From Trebonia kvetii (lineage in GTDB: Bacteria > Actinomycetota > Actinomycetes > Streptosporangiales > Streptosporangiaceae): a DNA stretch of 64,000 nt. Shown in pieces: positions 33,308 to 43,449 of this stretch (positions within the stretch are counted from its first letter, which is position 1; each line of letters starts with the position of its first letter). The stretch spans positions 310,001 to 374,000 of the forward strand of contig NZ_RPFW01000008.1 in assembly GCF_007827045.1 (NCBI RefSeq), in the 5' to 3' direction. The translations under genes and the position numbers were made by a program. The notes beneath the pieces were generated by a model, which saw only the letters and a list, made by a program, of their open reading frames with translations, did no database searches and was not told the origin of the DNA.

Positions 33308-36109
33308 TCATGAGGACGGCTTGGTCAGGTCGTAGACGGTAGTGCTGCCCACCGTCTGGGCCGTGTAGTGCGCCGCGACCCAGGACTCGATGGAGGAGGA
33401 ACCGTTGCCGCCGCCGAAGCTGTTCGTGCCGCGCCCGACGTAGTAGTGGATCTCGTGCTTGGCGACCATCGACTCGAACTGGGCGAGGGTTGGTGACGGG
33501 TCGGAGCCGTTGAAACCGCCGATCGCGACGACGGCCAGCCCGCCGGTGGCCAGCTCGATCGGCGCTGCCTCCTGGGTACCCTCGGTCGCGGCGATCCAGC
33601 GGTACTTGCCGGAATCCTGCTCAAGCAGCTTGATCAGGGTGCCGCTCACCTGTGTGCTGCCGGAGAGCCCGCCACCGAGACCGCCGAAGCCGCCGTTGCC
33701 CCTGCCGCCGAAGCCGCCACCGGGGAACGTGCCGCCGAAGCCCTCGGCGAAGTTCCCCCGCGGGAAGCGCGGGAACGTCCCGCTACCCGTGCCGCCGGTC
33801 CCGTTCCCAGTGCCCGTTCCGGTGCCGCCGGGGAACGTCCCGCCGCCGGGGAACGCGCCCCCGCCCGTCCCGCCGGTCCCGGTCCCGCCAGTGCCGGTGC
33901 CGCCCGTGCCGGTCCTGCCGCCGGGGAACGCGCCATTCCCGGTCCCGCCCGCAGGGAACCCATTGAAGCCACCGCCACCTACGGGGAACCCGCCGCGCGC
34001 GCCGAAGCGGCCGCCCGCCCCGCCGAACGCCCCGGCGACCGCAGGCCCCGCACTCGGGATGGCCCCGGTGTACGTGGTGTCGACGGTGTACAGCGTGTAC
34101 GCGAGCGGCCCGCCGAGCCCGGCGACAAGCGCTGCCCCCGTCGCGACCGCGGCGGCCGTCCCGGCGAGCCTGGCGCGGCTGGCGCTGTCCCAGCGGCGCC
34201 TGACGCTGACTGCGCCGCCGCTGAACCCGGCTGGCACCGCCTTCGGTCCGCCGGACAGCCCGTCCGGCAGCCCGTCCGACACCCCGCCGGACAATCCGTC
34301 CGAGACCCCGCCGGACAACCCGCCCGATAGCCCGCCGGACAGTCCGGCGGGGGAGTGCCTGACCGGGATAGATTCCCGCCCGCAGACCGGCACCCACCCC
34401 TTGGCGGCTCCGCGGCCAGACTCGTCGAGGTCCGCGCGGCCCAGGTCAGCGTCTCCAAGGTCGGCGCGGTCCAGGTCAGTGCGGTCCCCGCCGAGCGGTC
34501 CGTCCGTGCCGTAGCCGGAGCCGGAGCTGAAGCGGGAGTCGGAGTCGGCATCGTCGCCGGAGTACGCGTCAAACGCCAGGCCGCCAGCCTCCTCGTCGAG
34601 CAAGACCCGGCGAGGTCCGCCCGCCAGACCCGGGCGGGCCGGGAACTGCGATACGAGCAGTCCCGCCACGACCAGCGCCGCCGCCGCGACGACACCCGCC
34701 ACGACCACGGTCCAGCGCAGCCACGGCAGCCAGTCGGGCGACCGCTCGAGTAGCTCATACGACCACCACGCGGTGACAAGGACCGCGGCGACTGCGGTGA
34801 CCCGCCCGGCCCAGCCCATGCGCGCCTGCCACAGCGAGATCGCGCCGACACCGACGAGCGCGCCGATCGCGGGACCGAGCGCCACCATGTAGTAGGGGTG
34901 GATGATGCCCTGCATGTAGCTGAACACCAGCCCGGTGACGATGAGCCAGCCGCCCCAGACCGCGGCGAACGCGCGCATCCGGGGCGCGGCATCGCCGCCT
35001 GGCCCAGCACTCAGCCGAGCATCCGGCCGGGCACCCGGCCGAGCACCACGCCGCGGCCGTGCCACCCAGACGAGCGCGCCGAGCGAGATCAGCGCCGCCG
35101 GGATGAGCCAGCTGACCTGGCCGCCGAACTCCGACTGGAACAGCCGGAAGATCCCGGTGGCGCCGCCGAAGTTCGAGCCGATCCCCCCGCCGCCCACCGA
35201 ACTGCTGTTGAACCCGATCGAGCCGGTCTCCACGCCGTTCAGGCGCCCGAGCCCGTTGTAGCCGAGCGCGAGCTCAAGGATGTTGTTGTTCGTCGAGCCG
35301 CCGAAGTAGGGCCGCGAGCCCGCGGGCCACAGCTGGGCGATGGCCACCCACCAGCCAGCGCCGACGATCACGGCGAGCCCGCCGACGAGGACGTGCCAGA
35401 TCCGGCGCGGCACCGAGGTGTGCGCGGCGATCAGGTAGGCGACGGCGAACCCCGGCAGCACGAGGAACGCCTGCATCATCTTCGCCAGGAACGCGAAGCC
35501 GAGCAGCAGCCCGGCGAACGTGAGCCAGCGCAGCGCCCTGGCGTCCCGTTCCACGGCTCGCTGCACGCAATACGCCGAGGCGGTCATCAGCAGGGTGAGC
35601 AGCGCGTCTGGGTTGTTGAACCGGAACATGAGCGCCGCCGCCGGAGTCAGCGCGAAGACGGCGCCCGCGATCAGCCCCGCCGAGGGGCCGAACCAGCGCC
35701 GCACGGCGGCATACAGGATCGCGACGCAGAGAACGCCCTCAAGCGCCTGCGGCGCGAGCAGCGTCCAGGAGGAGAACCCGAACACCCGCGCGAACAGCTC
35801 GTCCACCCATAGCGAGGCCGGGGTCTTGTCCACCGTGATGAAGTTGGACGCGTCGAACGAGCCGAAGAAGAACGCCTTCCACGACCGGGTGCCCGCCTGC
35901 ACCGCCGCCGCGTAGAAGTCGTTCGCGTAGCCGTTCCTGCTCAGGTTGAACAGGTAGAGGACCGCGGTGACCGCGAGCAGCCCGAACAGCGCGGGCCTTG
36001 CCCATACCGGATCGCGGGACGGCCCGCGCCATAGCTCGCGCAGCCGGGCGCCGACTCCCCGCCCGGCCGGGCCGGTGTATGGCAGCGCAGGAACCGTCGT
36101 AGCGCTCAT
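33308..36109 (-). CDS. GT39-type membrane glycosyltransferase with long low-complexity insert
   Basis: 933 residues. The N-terminal half has about ten transmembrane segments. The first loop RNGYANDFYAAAVQAG, then ITVDKTPASLWVDELFARVFGFSSW, fits the acidic catalytic loop of the PMT/ArnT-like family, which use polyprenyl-phosphate sugars. A cytoplasmic or periplasmic insert (about 510-620) contains ADLGD/ADLGR/ADLDE pentapeptides and SGGLSGG repeats. After two more membrane segments comes a Gly/Phe/Thr-rich region (about 690-800), then a compact soluble tail with VVAIGGFNGSDPSPTLAQF. Its start overlaps the GT2 gene stop, so both act in one pathway. Confidence 0.85.
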   Translation of the reverse strand: MSATTVPALPYTGPAGRGVGARLRELWRGPSRDPVWARPALFGLLAVTAVLYLFNLSRNGYANDFYAAAVQAGTRSWKAFFFGSFDASNFITVDKTPASLWVDELFARVFGFSSWTLLAPQALEGVLCVAILYAAVRRWFGPSAGLIAGAVFALTPAAALMFRFNNPDALLTLLMTASAYCVQRAVERDARALRWLTFAGLLLGFAFLAKMMQAFLVLPGFAVAYLIAAHTSVPRRIWHVLVGGLAVIVGAGWWVAIAQLWPAGSRPYFGGSTNNNILELALGYNGLGRLNGVETGSIGFNSSSVGGGGIGSNFGGATGIFRLFQSEFGGQVSWLIPAALISLGALVWVARPRRGARPGARPDARLSAGPGGDAAPRMRAFAAVWGGWLIVTGLVFSYMQGIIHPYYMVALGPAIGALVGVGAISLWQARMGWAGRVTAVAAVLVTAWWSYELLERSPDWLPWLRWTVVVAGVVAAAALVVAGLLVSQFPARPGLAGGPRRVLLDEEAGGLAFDAYSGDDADSDSRFSSGSGYGTDGPLGGDRTDLDRADLGDADLGRADLDESGRGAAKGWVPVCGRESIPVRHSPAGLSGGLSGGLSGGVSDGLSGGVSDGLPDGLSGGPKAVPAGFSGGAVSVRRRWDSASRARLAGTAAAVATGAALVAGLGGPLAYTLYTVDTTYTGAIPSAGPAVAGAFGGAGGRFGARGGFPVGGGGFNGFPAGGTGNGAFPGGRTGTGGTGTGGTGTGGTGGGAFPGGGTFPGGTGTGTGNGTGGTGSGTFPRFPRGNFAEGFGGTFPGGGFGGRGNGGFGGLGGGLSGSTQVSGTLIKLLEQDSGKYRWIAATEGTQEAAPIELATGGLAVVAIGGFNGSDPSPTLAQFESMVAKHEIHYYVGRGTNSFGGGNGSSSIESWVAAHYTAQTVGSTTVYDLTKPSS

Positions 36110-36918
36110 CGGGCGCTTCCCCCAATCGTTTCGTCAAGCAGCACAGGCCGGGCCGCGCCAAGCGCGGGCACCCGCAGCGATCCGGTGAGCAGGCCCCACC
36201 GCAGGCGCCAGATTCCGCGCAGGTCGGCGAGGGCCGTGGCGAGGATGTTCACCCGCGAGTCGGCCGAGTCCGTCCAGTCCACGGGAACCTCGTGGATGCG
36301 CAGCCCGGACCGCTCGGCGAGCACGAGCAGTTCGGTGTCGAAGAACCAGGACCGGTCCGCCACCAGCGGCAGCAGCGCCCGCGCCGCGTCGGACCGCACC
36401 GCCTTGAACCCGCACTGGGCGTCGGAGAACCGGACCCGCAGGATCATCCGGAGCAGCAGGTTGTAGCCGCGCGAGATGATCTCCCGCTTCAGTCCGCGCG
36501 CCACCCGTGCGCCGCGCGCGAGCCGGGACCCGATCGCCACATCGCTGTGCCCGGACAGCAGCGGTGCGACAAGCGGAAACAGCGCCCGCAGGTCGGTGGA
36601 CAGGTCGACGTCCATGTAGGCGACGACATCGGCGTCGCTCGCCAGCCAGGCGGCGTGCAGGGCGCGGCCGCGCCCCGGCAGGTCCAGGTGCACGGCACGG
36701 ACCTCGCCCGGGTGGGCGGCCGCGAGGTCCTGCGCGCGCGTCCAGGTGGCGTCAGTCGAACCGTTGTCGGCGACGGTGACGAGCCAGCTGCAGGGAAAGC
36801 TCGACTCCAGATAGCCGAGCAGCCGTGTGACGTGGTCGGTGAGCTCGCGTTCCTCGTTCCGTACCGGCACGACGATCTCGACTTGAGTACCCCCGGCAAG
36901 CGGGGATGGATGGCCCAT
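36106..36918 (-). CDS. Family 2 glycosyltransferase (dolichyl/polyprenyl-phosphate sugar synthase-like)
   Basis: 270-residue GT-A fold. The strand EIVVPVRNEE, nucleotide motif DNGSTDATW, acidic metal-binding DVDLSTD and acceptor motif DAQCGFKAVR are those of dolichyl-phosphate beta-glucosyltransferase-like enzymes. The conserved SWFFDTELLVLAE follows. It should load a sugar from a nucleotide donor onto a polyprenyl phosphate for use by the adjacent GT39 protein. The stop overlaps that gene's start (ATGA). No transmembrane helices are obvious, so it acts at the cytosolic face. Confidence 0.9.
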   Translation of the reverse strand: MGHPSPLAGGTQVEIVVPVRNEERELTDHVTRLLGYLESSFPCSWLVTVADNGSTDATWTRAQDLAAAHPGEVRAVHLDLPGRGRALHAAWLASDADVVAYMDVDLSTDLRALFPLVAPLLSGHSDVAIGSRLARGARVARGLKREIISRGYNLLLRMILRVRFSDAQCGFKAVRSDAARALLPLVADRSWFFDTELLVLAERSGLRIHEVPVDWTDSADSRVNILATALADLRGIWRLRWGLLTGSLRVPALGAARPVLLDETIGGSAR

Positions 36919-36997
36919 GGCGTTGAGTGTGGGGGGAACTTATTAGCGCCGGCTGCGGCGAAGTTGAGAAAATGCTAAGCGCCGCCTGGGATAGCGG

Positions 36998-38311
36998 CTA
37001 ACCGCGCCCCACGGCAGCAAGGACCTCGCCGAGCGCGCCGAGGAACTGATCCGCGTGCTGGCGGCCGAACGGCAGCGGCGGCCTGATCTTCAGCACATTG
37101 CCATGCCTGCCGGTGGCGCTGATCAGCACGCGGCGCTGCCGCATCCCGTTGACGATCGCGGCCGCGAGCTCTCCTGACGGCGCCCCGGTAGCAGGGTCCA
37201 CAACGTCCGCCCCGAGGTAAAGCCCGGCCCCGCGCACCGAACCGAGCAGCGGGCTTTCCGCCGCGACGCGGGCGACCGCGTCCTTCAGGTACGCGCCGGT
37301 CGCGGCCACGCTGGTCGGCAGCCCCTCGGTGTCGAGCACGTCGAGCACGGCCGAGGCGGCGGCGACGCACACCGGGTTGCCGCCGAACGTGTTGAAGTAC
37401 CGCACCTGGCGCCCGAAGTCGTCGAGTATCTCCCGCCGTACGGCGATGCCGGCGATCGGGAGGCCGTTGCCCATCGGCTTGCCCATGGTCACGATGTCGG
37501 GCACCAGGCCGTGCCGCTGGTATCCCCACATGTGCGAGCCGGTCCGCGCGAACCCGGACTGCACCTCGTCGGCGATGTAAAGTGCGCCCGCCGCGTGCAC
37601 CAGGTCCGCCACCGGCGCGAGGAAGCCGGCGGGCTCGGTCAGCACGCCGTCGGAGGAGAAGGCCGAGTCGGCGAGGAACGCCGCGAGCCGGGTGCCGTGC
37701 CGTTCCAGGTCGGAGATGGCGTAGGCGACCGCGGCGGTGAAGTTCACGCCGCCGGTCGGCGCGGGAACGGTCCGCACGTGCGAGCCGAGCGGCACGTTCG
37801 GTCCGAGGCTGGGGGAGAGCTCGGCGAGCGCGGCGGTCACCCCGTGGTAGGCGTTCTCCGTGACGATCACCCCGGTCCCGCCGGTGTAGTGCCGCGCGAT
37901 CCGCAGCGCCAGGTCGTTCGCCTCGCTGCCGGTGCAGGTGAACATCGCGTACGCGGCGCCCATGCTGTGCGTGGCGAGCAGCCGCTCGGCGTAGGTGACG
38001 ACGCCGTCGGTGAGGTACCTGGTATGCGTGTTCAGTGTGGCGAGCTGCCTGCTGACCGCCTCGGTGACCCGGGGGTGTGAGTGCCCGACGCACGGCACGT
38101 TGTTGTAGGCGTCCAGGTAGGCGTTGCCCGCCGGGTCGTACAGGTAGACGCCCTCGCCGCGGACGAACTCGACGGGCTCGGAGTAGAACAGCCGGTACGC
38201 GCCGCCCAGTGCCGCCGAGCGCCGCCCGACCAGGTTCCTCGTCGCGGCCGGCAGGTCGTCGGCGCGGGAGGAGTCGAAGCCGTTGACCATGACGGGAGCT
38301 GATTCGCTCAT
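36998..38311 (-). CDS. Class III aminotransferase-fold PLP enzyme (phospholyase-like)
   Basis: 437 residues. PLP contacts: FTCTGSEANDLALRIAR, ENAYHGVTAALAELSP, IADEVQSGFARTGSHMWG, and the Schiff-base Lys in DIVTMGKPMGNGLPI. The last motif, with YLDAYNNVPCVGHSHPRV near the N-terminus, is close to ethanolamine-phosphate or phosphohydroxylysine phospho-lyases (AGXT2L family) rather than typical transaminases. The downstream-transcribed pair with an aminoglycoside-phosphotransferase-like kinase at 38337 strengthens this. The kinase gene is first and this one begins 25 bases after it. Confidence 0.88.
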   Translation of the reverse strand: MSESAPVMVNGFDSSRADDLPAATRNLVGRRSAALGGAYRLFYSEPVEFVRGEGVYLYDPAGNAYLDAYNNVPCVGHSHPRVTEAVSRQLATLNTHTRYLTDGVVTYAERLLATHSMGAAYAMFTCTGSEANDLALRIARHYTGGTGVIVTENAYHGVTAALAELSPSLGPNVPLGSHVRTVPAPTGGVNFTAAVAYAISDLERHGTRLAAFLADSAFSSDGVLTEPAGFLAPVADLVHAAGALYIADEVQSGFARTGSHMWGYQRHGLVPDIVTMGKPMGNGLPIAGIAVRREILDDFGRQVRYFNTFGGNPVCVAAASAVLDVLDTEGLPTSVAATGAYLKDAVARVAAESPLLGSVRGAGLYLGADVVDPATGAPSGELAAAIVNGMRQRRVLISATGRHGNVLKIRPPLPFGRQHADQFLGALGEVLAAVGRG

Positions 38312-38336
38312 AGTGGGCCCCTCACAGTGAAACCCC

Positions 38337-39398
38337 TCACGCTGAAAGCACCGCCCGCAGGCGGCCGACGATGTCCTCGGGAGTCAGCAGCCGCAGCGCC
38401 GCGAAAAGCTCGATCGCCTGGGGCGTCCGTCGCAGCAGGTACCCCTGATTCGACGGCTCGCGCATCGCATGCCACTGCGACAGGATGATCCGCGCGGCGA
38501 CCCGCCCCACCAGGAAGCCAGCGATCAGTTCCAGGTCGGCCTCCGCGAGCGGGTCGACGCCGTGGTACCCGGCGACGACGTCGAGCGCCGAGCCGAGCAC
38601 GTCAGGACCGCGGCCAAGCTGATAACAGGCGGCGACCGCCACGTCCATCGCGACCGGACCGGTCAGCGCGTCGCCGAAGTCGAGAATCCCGGTGATCCGC
38701 GCGCCGTCGCACAGCAGGTTCTCGCCGTGGAAGTCGGTGTGGATGACTTGGACGGGGACGGCGGCCAGCCGGGGCCGCAGCACCGACTCGAACCGGTCGA
38801 GGTAGTCCTCGAGCCCGGCCCGCACACCGGAAGGCACCGCGGTGCCGAGCGCCGCGGCGACCTCAGGCAGCACCCCGTCGCCCGGCAGGTCGGCGAGCGG
38901 CCCGCGCAGCCTGTCCAGGTGCTGCAGGTCCCAGCGGTGCGTCCGCAGTGCACCCGGATGGCTGAACCTGCGCAGCGCGACGCTGAGCTTCGCGAGGGTG
39001 GCACCAAGGTCCCGCCGCAGCTCGGGGCTGTTGTCCGCCCGCGACAGCAGCTCACCGTCGAGCCACGATGTCATCCGAACGAGTCGGTGGTGCCCGTTCC
39101 CCGCCACGGACACCTCAGGCCGTCCGTCAAGCGCCGGGACCACGCGCTGCACCGGCAGCCCGGGTGCCGCCTCGGCCAGGTGCAGCAGCACCGCCGTCTG
39201 GAACGACACCGCGGTGCTGGCCGCGCAGGCCGCGCCGTCGGCCAGGCCGACCTTTACGAACCAGGACGAATCGCCAGCAACCAACCGGAACGCGTCGTCG
39301 AACTCCGCCGACAGCCGCTCAGCGCTGCCGTCCACGCCGTAGTGGCGCCGCGCTATTTCCTCGGCCTGAGCAGGCGAGACGCGAGATACGGCAGACAC
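38337..39398 (-). CDS. APH-family small-molecule kinase (hydroxylysine-kinase-like)
   Basis: 353 residues from GTG at 39398. The catalytic loop VIHTDFHGENLLCDG and metal site ITGILDFGDALTGPVAMD match aminoglycoside/choline/hydroxylysine kinases. N-terminal Lys region SSWFVKVGL fits the ATP site. The C-terminal helical part GFLVGRVAARIILSQWHAM is like AGPHD1. Because it precedes a phospholyase-like PLP enzyme, it probably phosphorylates an amino alcohol such as hydroxylysine or ethanolamine. It is divergent from otsA. Confidence 0.82.
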   Translation of the reverse strand: MSAVSRVSPAQAEEIARRHYGVDGSAERLSAEFDDAFRLVAGDSSWFVKVGLADGAACAASTAVSFQTAVLLHLAEAAPGLPVQRVVPALDGRPEVSVAGNGHHRLVRMTSWLDGELLSRADNSPELRRDLGATLAKLSVALRRFSHPGALRTHRWDLQHLDRLRGPLADLPGDGVLPEVAAALGTAVPSGVRAGLEDYLDRFESVLRPRLAAVPVQVIHTDFHGENLLCDGARITGILDFGDALTGPVAMDVAVAACYQLGRGPDVLGSALDVVAGYHGVDPLAEADLELIAGFLVGRVAARIILSQWHAMREPSNQGYLLRRTPQAIELFAALRLLTPEDIVGRLRAVLSA

Positions 39399-39566
39399 AC
39401 GATCATCGTACGACGCACCTCATAGCCGTCCGTCGATAAAGTGCCGTTAGTGACGGGGTATGACTCTTGTGTGATGAGAGGACCGACACATCCCCACAGG
39501 AGATTCGGGCCCGCACCGGCGGGTAGCGGCACAGCCATGAGCGGCCCAACCACAAGCGGTACAGCC

Positions 39567-41009
39567 ATGCGCGCAAGCGTCACCCCCGAGGACGACAGGC
39601 CGGTTATCGCCGTGGCCAACCGGCTGCCCCTGCACCGCGGCGAGGACGGCTGGGAGCTGGCGCCAGGCGGCCTGGTCACCGCGCTGCGGCCGGTCATGGC
39701 CGCCCATCCCGGCGCCTGGGTCGGCTGGGACGGCGGCACCAAGGGAATGCCCACCACTCTGCCCGATTCCAGGGTCAGCCTGCTGCCCATCGCGCTGTCC
39801 GCGGCGCAGGTCCGCGACTACTACCGCGGCTTCGCCAACGCGACCATGTGGCCGCTGCTGCACAACGCGATAGAGAAGCCCCGCTTCGAGCGGTCCTGGT
39901 GGAACGCCTACCAGGAGGTCAACCGCGTCTTCGCGGACCGCGCCCAGGCGGCCGCCGACGAGCACCCGGACGCGATCACCTGGGTGCACGACTACCACCT
40001 GATGATGGTGCCGCAGCTGATCCGCAATCAGCGCCCCGAGGCGCCTATCGGCTTCTTCCTGCACGTGCCGTGGCCGTCGCCCGACATCTACGCCCGGCTG
40101 CCCTGGCGTGAGCAGATCCTGTGGGGGCTGCTCGGCGCCGACGTGGTCGCCTTTCACACCGACGACTACCGCTATAACTTCCTGCGCTCCTGCGTGCGCC
40201 AGCTCGCCGACTCGGGTCTTGAGGTGCGCGGGTCGGGGGTGGTGCTGCCCGACGGGCGGACCGTGACCACCGCCACGGCGCCCATCTCCATCGACGCCGG
40301 GGAGTTCGCCTCCTTCGCCGCCGAGCCCGAGGTGAAGGACGGCATCGCCGCGCTCGAGGATCAGTTCGCCGGCCGCGTGCTGCTGCTCGGCGCGGACCGG
40401 CTCGACTACACCAAGGGGATCATCGAGCGGCTGCTCGCGGTGGAGATGCTGCTCGAACGCGATCCCGAGATGCGCACCAGCGTCGCGTTCCTGCAGCTCG
40501 CCGTGCCGAGCAGGGACGACGTGCGGGAATACCGCCAGCTGCGCGGGATCGTGGAACAGCACGTCGGGCGGATCAACGGCCGGTTCACCCAGCCGGGTAG
40601 CGACGTCCCGGTGCACTACCTGTACCGCGGCCTCTCGCCGCAGCAGCTCGCGGCCTACTACGCGGCGGCGGACGTCCTGCTCGTCACGCCGCTGATCGAC
40701 GGCATGAACCTGGTCTGCAAGGAGTACGTCACGGTGCAGCAGGCCGCGGGCGGCAGCGGCGCCCTGGTCCTCAGCGAGTTCACCGGCGCCGCCGTCGAAC
40801 TGCCGCAGGCGGTGCTGTGCAACCCGTTCGACGTGGAGGGATTGTCCTACCGGATCGAGCAGGCGATCGCGCTCAAGCCGGACGCGAGGCGCAAGGCGCT
40901 GGCGGCCATGGCCGAGCAGGTCCGCGTGCACGACGTCCACGCGTGGGTGTCTGGGCAGCTCACGCTGATCGCCGCCCGCGGCGCGGCCGCGGCAGGAAAT
41001 CGCCGCTGA
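39567..41009 (+). CDS. otsA: Trehalose-6-phosphate synthase OtsA
   Basis: GT20 enzyme forming trehalose 6-phosphate from UDP- or GDP-glucose and glucose 6-phosphate. Motifs: VIAVANRLPLHRG, GWVGWDGG-type turn (AWVGWDGGTKG), ITWVHDYHLMMVPQ, HVPWPSPDIYARLPWR, GADRLDYTKGIIERL and TPLIDGMNLVCKEYV. ATG at 39567 gives 480 residues. In-frame ATGs at 39474 and 39537 are alternatives; the last two starts lie in a 30-base tandem copy of AGCGGYACAGCCATG. No otsB phosphatase is adjacent, and the next gene is a DUF72 protein 21 bases on. Confidence 0.93.
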   Translation: MRASVTPEDDRPVIAVANRLPLHRGEDGWELAPGGLVTALRPVMAAHPGAWVGWDGGTKGMPTTLPDSRVSLLPIALSAAQVRDYYRGFANATMWPLLHNAIEKPRFERSWWNAYQEVNRVFADRAQAAADEHPDAITWVHDYHLMMVPQLIRNQRPEAPIGFFLHVPWPSPDIYARLPWREQILWGLLGADVVAFHTDDYRYNFLRSCVRQLADSGLEVRGSGVVLPDGRTVTTATAPISIDAGEFASFAAEPEVKDGIAALEDQFAGRVLLLGADRLDYTKGIIERLLAVEMLLERDPEMRTSVAFLQLAVPSRDDVREYRQLRGIVEQHVGRINGRFTQPGSDVPVHYLYRGLSPQQLAAYYAAADVLLVTPLIDGMNLVCKEYVTVQQAAGGSGALVLSEFTGAAVELPQAVLCNPFDVEGLSYRIEQAIALKPDARRKALAAMAEQVRVHDVHAWVSGQLTLIAARGAAAAGNRR

Positions 41010-41030
41010 CGGCCCGGGGTCGCGATCGCG

Positions 41031-41759
41031 ATGCGCACTCTCATCGGCACCTCTGGCTGGCAGTACCGGCACTGGCGGGACGCCTTCTACCCGCCTGACG
41101 TGCCGCAGGGCCAGTGGCTCGAGCACTACGCCGCGCGGTTCGGCACGGTGGAGAGCAACGCCACGTTCTACCGGCTGCCGGCCAAAGAGACCTTCGAGCA
41201 GTGGCGGGCGCGCACACCGGACGGCTTCGTGTTCGCGGTCAAGGCGAGCAGGTACCTCACGCACGTCAGGCGGCTGCGCGACCCAGCCGAGCCGGTACGC
41301 CGCATGCTTGACGCCTTCGCCGGGCTCGGGGACAAGCTCGGCCCCGTGCTGCTCCAGTTCCCGCCCCGAATGCCGGCCGATCCGTCCCGGCTTGACCTGG
41401 TGCTCGGCATGTTCCCCGCCGATGTCCGCGTCGCGGTGGAGCCGCGCGACGCCAGCTGGTGGACCGACGACGTTCGCGAGGTGCTCACCAGTCACGGCGC
41501 GGCGCTGTGCTGGGCCGACAGGGGCGGAACGGAGGCGACCCCGCTGTGGCGCACCGCGGACTGGGGCTATCTGCGCTTCCACGAGGGCGACGGCCACCCG
41601 TGGCCGCGTTACACCGAGGGCCGCCTGAAGGACTGGGCCGATCGCGTGGCCGACACCTGGCCCGGCAGCGCCCCGGTGTACGCGTACTTCAACAACGACC
41701 AGTCAGGCGCCGCGGTGCTCGACGCCGAGACCTTCACCCGGCTGACGGACCGTCACTAA
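41031..41759 (+). CDS. DUF72 (YecE-like) family protein
   Basis: 242 residues with a TIM-barrel-like layout. It begins RTLIGTSGWQYRHWRDAFYP and has the ESNATFYRLP motif, FVFAVKASRYLTHVRRL, GPVLLQFPPRM and the C-terminal YAYFNNDQSGAAVLDAETF segment. All are hallmark DUF72 motifs. Function is not established in the family. It lies 21 bases after otsA and is probably co-transcribed, though a trehalose role is unproven. Confidence 0.9.
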   Translation: MRTLIGTSGWQYRHWRDAFYPPDVPQGQWLEHYAARFGTVESNATFYRLPAKETFEQWRARTPDGFVFAVKASRYLTHVRRLRDPAEPVRRMLDAFAGLGDKLGPVLLQFPPRMPADPSRLDLVLGMFPADVRVAVEPRDASWWTDDVREVLTSHGAALCWADRGGTEATPLWRTADWGYLRFHEGDGHPWPRYTEGRLKDWADRVADTWPGSAPVYAYFNNDQSGAAVLDAETFTRLTDRH

Positions 41760-41774
41760 TCAGCAGGCTAGTCC

Positions 41775-43172
<1,398 letters not shown>

Positions 43173-43400
43173 TCACCTGTTCTGATACGGCCTCGGCATC
43201 TGTGCGGTCCACATGTTAATGCTCCGGTATGTGTGTCGTAATGCCCGCTAATGGGCAGGGTTGCACCTCCGTCTTGTGCCCGCGGAACAAAAACTTGCGG
43301 CCGCATGCCCCGACCTGCGGCCACAACATGACGGGAATGCGGATGCCCGCCGGAGTCATCCGCTCACGTTCGGAATAGAGTGCTTCCAGGCTTGTGAACT

Positions 43401-43441
43401 GGACGGACGGCGGGGGCGATAGAGCAGCGGACGGACGGTGG
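43401..43441. repeat. Direct repeat ahead of the GGDEF-EAL gene
   Basis: GGACGGACGG occurs at 43401-43410 and 43429-43438, each followed by C/T-GGGG. The second copy runs into the Shine-Dalgarno sequence (GGGGAGG) for the ATG at 43450. It might be an activator or repressor binding pair. Confidence 0.4.
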
Positions 43442-43449
43442 GGAGGCGC

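Noticed and set aside
33780-33960. Tandem GC-rich repeats considered as CRISPR or minisatellite
   Set aside because: They are in-frame codons for Gly/Thr-rich protein repeats in the GT39 gene, with no uniform repeat-spacer pattern.
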